A stretch of 64,000 nucleotides of DNA from assembly GCF_000374065.1 (NCBI RefSeq), contig NZ_KB893290.1, positions 196,154 through 260,153 of the forward strand, written 5' to 3'. This document shows, in pieces, positions 60,793-64,000 of the stretch. The translations under genes were made by a program, and so were the position numbers. A model generated the notes under the pieces. It did no database searches and was not told the origin of the DNA. It saw only the letters and a program-made list of their open reading frames with translations. Every line of letters starts with the position of its first letter. Positions within the stretch are counted from its first letter, which is position 1. This stretch comes from Spirosoma luteum DSM 19990 (GTDB lineage Bacteria; Bacteroidota; Bacteroidia; Cytophagales; Spirosomataceae).

Positions 60793-62871
60793 CACAAGCA
60801 GTCCGCTTCGGCGGAGCATGGCTTTGGGTGATGGTTCGCGACCCCGGAATTTCTTGTACAACTCCATCGGTTTTTCGCTGCCTCCGCGTTCCAGCACGTT
60901 CCGGCGGAAACTAGTGGCGGCTGCTTTGTTGTCCAGCCCGCCATTTTCCTCGAAAAAGGCAAAAGCATCGGCATCCAGCACTTCACTCCATTTGTAGCTA
61001 TAGTAGCCCGCCGAGTAGCCGCCCGCAAAGATGTGTGAGAACGCCGGGCTGGTGGCCACCCCGGCCACCCGTGGAAACAGATTAGCCACGGCATCAATGC
61101 GGTCCTCCACCTCGGTAACGGTCTCGCCGGTTGGTTTCTGGCTGTGGTAATACATGTCCATCAGGCCAAAGCGGAGTTGCCGCAGCGTAGCCATACCCGC
61201 CAGGAAGTTCTGACTGACCCGAATTTTTTCAATTAGCTCGTTTGGAATCACGTCATCCGTCTGGTAGTGCCGGGCGAACAGCCTGAGGGCTTCGGGGTTA
61301 TAGCACCAGTTTTCCATGACCTGCGAGGGTAACTCAACAAAATCACGGGGAACGTTCGTACCGCTTAGGCTCTCGTACCGGCTATTGGCCAGGATTCCAT
61401 GCAGGGCATGCCCAAACTCATGAAACAGGGTCGTTACCTCGCCAAACGTTAAAAGCGACGGTTTGCTCTCCGAAACCGAATCGAGGGCCGGGTCTACCGC
61501 ACTGGTGGCCTGGATAGGACGCGTGAAGTTGCAGACGTTAATAATGTGCGGACGGATGTTCTCGCCGTCTTCCATCCGCTGCCCCCGTACATCGTTCATC
61601 CACGCACCACTGCGCTTGCCGGTGCGGGGGAAATAATCGCCGTAAAACACGGCCAGGAACGTGCCATCCGCATCGAACACCTCGAACGTTTGTACTTCGG
61701 GGTTATACACCGGAATATCACTGCGCTCCCGGAACGTGATGCCATATAGTTTTTCAGCCAGCGCGAACGCACCGTTCAGCACATTATCGAGCTTGAAATA
61801 CGGTTTCAGCGTTTCATCGTCGAGGTCGTATTTTTCTTTTTTCAATTTATCGGCGTAGTAGCTGCTGTCCCACGCCTGGAGGGTATCCTCCGGAAAGCCG
61901 TTGGCTTTGGCGTAGGCGGTCAGTTCGGCGAGTTGGCGGTCGGCGGCAGGCCGGGCAAAGGTCACCAGTTCATCCAGGAAATCCTGCACTTTATCGCGGG
62001 AACCAGCCATGCTATCCTCAAGCACAAAATCGGCGTGGGTCTCGTATCCCAGCAGGTTGGCCCGCTCGTGACGCAGCGAAACGATTTTCTTAATAATGGC
62101 CGAATTATCGTATTCATCACCGTGAAAACTACGACCGTTGTAGGCCAGATACAGTTTTTCGCGCAGTTCGCGGTTATCGGCGTGCTGCATGAACGGCCCG
62201 TAACTGGGTGCCTGCAACGTGAACGCCCAGCCCTCCAGCCCTTTCTCGACGGCAGTTGCTTTGGCGGCTTCCCGGACGTAATCGGGCAAACCAGCCAGGT
62301 ACTTTTCGTCGGCAATGGGCATCACGTAGCCGTTGGTTTCGTTCAGGATGTTCTCGCCAAACTGGAGGCCCAACTGCGACAGCTCTTTATCAATTTCCCG
62401 GATGCGTTCCTTACCCGCTTCGTCCAGGTTGGCCCCGTTACGGGCAAAACGTTTGTACGCTTTTTCGAGCAGCATAGTGCTCTCCGGGTCGAGGGAGAGG
62501 CTGGCCCGCTGTTCATAGACCGCTTTTACCCGCGCAAACAACGGTTCGTTCAGGGAAATATCGTTCCGGTACTCGCTAAGCAATGGCGAGGCATCCTTCA
62601 CTATTTTCTGTAGTTCGGTGGTAGTTTCAGCACTATTCAGGTTGAACAGCACCGACATAACCTTACCCAGCAAATCGCCGGACCGCTCCAGAGCGACAAC
62701 GGTATTCTCAAACGTGGGTGCAGCCGGGTTGTCGGTAATAGCGGCTACTTCCCGCCGACCTTCTGCCATCCCCTCTGTTAGGGCGGGCATGAAATCGGCA
62801 TTGGTGATTTTGTCGAATGGGGCCGTTTGATGGGGTGTCGCGTACGGCAGCAAGAATGGATTCTGTGACAT
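60790..62871 (-). CDS. M3-family metallopeptidase (oligopeptidase A / Dcp type)
   Basis: 693 residues, no signal peptide, so probably cytoplasmic. The zinc motif is TTLFHEFGHALHG (HExxH), followed by a downstream Glu about 25 residues later in NVPRDFVELPSQVMENW. N-terminal PFLLPYATPHQTAPFDKI and the C-terminal YSAGYYSYKWSEVLDADAF are family typical. It degrades short peptides, for example cleaved signal peptides. Length is usual for PrlC/Dcp. Single gene with its own terminator. Confidence 0.93.
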   Translation of the reverse strand: MSQNPFLLPYATPHQTAPFDKITNADFMPALTEGMAEGRREVAAITDNPAAPTFENTVVALERSGDLLGKVMSVLFNLNSAETTTELQKIVKDASPLLSEYRNDISLNEPLFARVKAVYEQRASLSLDPESTMLLEKAYKRFARNGANLDEAGKERIREIDKELSQLGLQFGENILNETNGYVMPIADEKYLAGLPDYVREAAKATAVEKGLEGWAFTLQAPSYGPFMQHADNRELREKLYLAYNGRSFHGDEYDNSAIIKKIVSLRHERANLLGYETHADFVLEDSMAGSRDKVQDFLDELVTFARPAADRQLAELTAYAKANGFPEDTLQAWDSSYYADKLKKEKYDLDDETLKPYFKLDNVLNGAFALAEKLYGITFRERSDIPVYNPEVQTFEVFDADGTFLAVFYGDYFPRTGKRSGAWMNDVRGQRMEDGENIRPHIINVCNFTRPIQATSAVDPALDSVSESKPSLLTFGEVTTLFHEFGHALHGILANSRYESLSGTNVPRDFVELPSQVMENWCYNPEALRLFARHYQTDDVIPNELIEKIRVSQNFLAGMATLRQLRFGLMDMYYHSQKPTGETVTEVEDRIDAVANLFPRVAGVATSPAFSHIFAGGYSAGYYSYKWSEVLDADAFAFFEENGGLDNKAAATSFRRNVLERGGSEKPMELYKKFRGREPSPKAMLRRSGLLV

Positions 62872-62969
62872 TGTTGGATTAAGAATGACCGTGTTCCATT
62901 ACCGTTGCCGCAACAATACGGTAACGACAGGCAACAGGCCAGTTTGGTTGATTCTAGCCAGTTTAACAG

Positions 62970-63297
62970 TCAGGTTTGTTGACTAAGTTTCCGGAGAGGG
63001 CTATAAACGAAGTAAGGGAAGCGGATAACGAAATCGGGGCCGATGAAGTAAGGGCATCCGGACTGGTATCGGGATGATTCTACTACCTCGATTTTCACTG
63101 GTTCCCCAAAGACATTCCACACCAAAATTAACGTTTTATTACCCGTAAACAGCCAAACGCAGCGAGTAGGAACGGGTGAAACGATACGCTACGGGGCTGG
63201 TTTTCGAGCCAGACGATGCTTTGGCAGTTTGCCCGGCAGTGCGTAACAGACCGGCGAACAGGCGTTTCTGTTCAAGGGGTAAGCCTATGTTCTGATG
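62970..63297 (-). pseudogene. Frameshifted gene remnant
   Basis: Two minus-strand open frames without an ATG adjoin: 63297-63139 gives IGLPLEQKRLFAGLLRTAG and SPVAYRFTRSYSLRLAVYG, and 63188-62970 gives TGNKTLILVWNVFGEPVKIE and SGCPYFIGPDFVIRFPYFVY. They overlap near 63140-63188, where a frameshift would join them. Both look coding, but no family was recognised. The rest of the 62872-63469 gap shows nothing but the promoter area of the M3 gene and the terminator at 63402. Confidence 0.35.
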
Positions 63298-63401
63298 TCA
63301 CGCCGAGCGTCATTATCTCCTTCCGATTTATACAATGCCCCAACGGAAGACTATAAGGTTGCGCTTTCGGTTGAAAAGGCCGGTTAAATCAGACTGCTGA
63401 G

Positions 63402-63445
63402 AAAAGGCGGAGGGGACACCCAATTGAGTATCCCCTCCGCCTTTT
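63402..63445 (-). terminator. Terminator of the T9SS cargo gene
   Basis: AAAAGGCGGAGGGGA pairs with TCCCCTCCGCCTTTT (15 bp, loop 14 bases) with A/T runs at both ends. It lies 25 bases past the stop of the minus-strand gene at 63470. Confidence 0.82.
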
Positions 63446-63469
63446 ACGCTACCTTACTACCCCAATGAC

Positions 63470-64000
63470 TTAGCGTTTCAGTAGGCGCAGGCTCTGCACC
63501 CGCCCCGGACTAACTATCGTCAGGATGTATATACCGGTGGGTCGATTACCCAAACGCAGGCGCACTTCGTGGTGGTTGGTGAGCACATGTTCCGTCCGGC
63601 TCAGGAAGGGCTGGCCTATAAGATCAGCCAGCAATAATTGCACGGGCTGGTTAGCCACTCCGTCGAGGCTCAGCACAAACTCGTCATTGACCGGGTTGGG
63701 ATAAACGCTCGCTCTTAGCCCCACAGACGGCTCTATTGCTGCCAGGGCGGCTGTACGGGCACCCACCGGACACTGTGCCCGAATGTTCCAGACGTAAGTC
63801 ACTTCGATGCCGTTCTGGCGGGCTCTGAGCGTCAGAGGCTGAGCATCGGCAACTGTGCGCAGTTCGGTATCCACAAACTGATTGGGGTTGGTTGTCCAGC
63901 CAGTGATGCCAACCGAAAAATACTCAATAGGCGTCCCATTACCGCCAATGGTTTTGAAAGTGAACGCGCCCGACTGGCAGTTGTACTCCGGAGCTATGAG
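63470..64000 (-). CDS. C-terminal part of a T9SS cargo protein
   Basis: The frame is open from base 64000 down to the stop, 176 residues, with the N-terminus outside the window. A beta-rich segment (FTFKTIGGNGTPIEYFSVGIT, LRTVADAQPLTLRARQNG) is followed by a type A T9SS sorting domain (VYPNPVNDEFVLSLDG, IYILTIVSPGRVQSLRLLKR). The main domain is not seen, so its function is unknown. Surface-exposed or secreted. Confidence 0.8.
   Translation of the reverse strand, partial: LIAPEYNCQSGAFTFKTIGGNGTPIEYFSVGITGWTTNPNQFVDTELRTVADAQPLTLRARQNGIEVTYVWNIRAQCPVGARTAALAAIEPSVGLRASVYPNPVNDEFVLSLDGVANQPVQLLLADLIGQPFLSRTEHVLTNHHEVRLRLGNRPTGIYILTIVSPGRVQSLRLLKR

Overview
The window is chromosomal DNA of a Bacteroidota member, most likely a Cytophagales bacterium close to Spirosoma. 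This rests on several signs: C-terminal type IX secretion (T9SS) sorting domains on three proteins, a carboxypeptidase-regulatory/TonB-type receptor, families typical of the phylum (DUF349, DUF4230, DUF1684, RNase Y beside ZapA), hardly any Shine-Dalgarno sequences, and repeated Bacteroidota -7 promoter boxes (TAnnTTTG). Most genes have mid-50s GC by eye. One stretch (about 48.0-51.4 kb) is much more AT-rich and looks acquired.

Layout: 1-1.5 kb, end of an ABC substrate-binding-like protein, then moaA on the other strand. 1.6-8.9 kb, a six-gene envelope cluster: a one-helix membrane protein, three outer-membrane barrels and two vanadium-haloperoxidase/PAP2-like lipoproteins, the second of which has lost nearly all active-site residues. 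9.1-13.5 kb, a stressosome-type operon (RsbR, RsbS, RsbT, ATPase-SpoIIE phosphatase, hybrid histidine kinase). 13.6-15.7 kb, glgE. 15.8-24.3 kb, a minus-strand run: M1 aminopeptidase, DUF4230, RNase Y, ZapA, a coiled-coil partner, PheT, DUF1684. 24.5-33.9 kb, plus strand: amino-sugar genes (ketoisomerase, aminotransferase, glycosyltransferase), an S9 peptidase, a methyltransferase, riboflavin synthase, a PASTA protein, a T9SS cargo protein, a rhodanese. 34-38.3 kb: miaA (minus), then a KdsC-like phosphatase, KdsB, thiamine pyrophosphokinase, a sialate-esterase-like protein. 38.3-43.3 kb: two tandem MFS carriers and, on the other strand, an MHS carrier with a small membrane protein. 43.4-46.8 kb: pdxH and a DUF349 gene sharing a palindromic divergent promoter.

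At 46.87 kb lies a tRNA with a UGU (Thr) anticodon but a class II body (long variable arm and Ser-like D arm). After it comes an accessory island: a decayed IS5-like transposase, an AT-rich LytTR regulator/TPR histidine kinase/small secreted protein set, and a second decayed transposase. From 53 kb normal composition returns: GH43 glycosidase, a decayed gene, an EamA carrier, a TPR protein, a TonB-type receptor, a MITE-like repeat, an SGNH hydrolase, an M3 peptidase, gene remnants and the end of another T9SS cargo gene.

The features that seem most worth following are the class II tRNA-Thr(UGU), the paired active/inactive haloperoxidase cluster, the stressosome operon ending in a histidine kinase, and the two-component island between insertion-sequence relics. 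No CRISPR array, rRNA or intact insertion sequence was seen.
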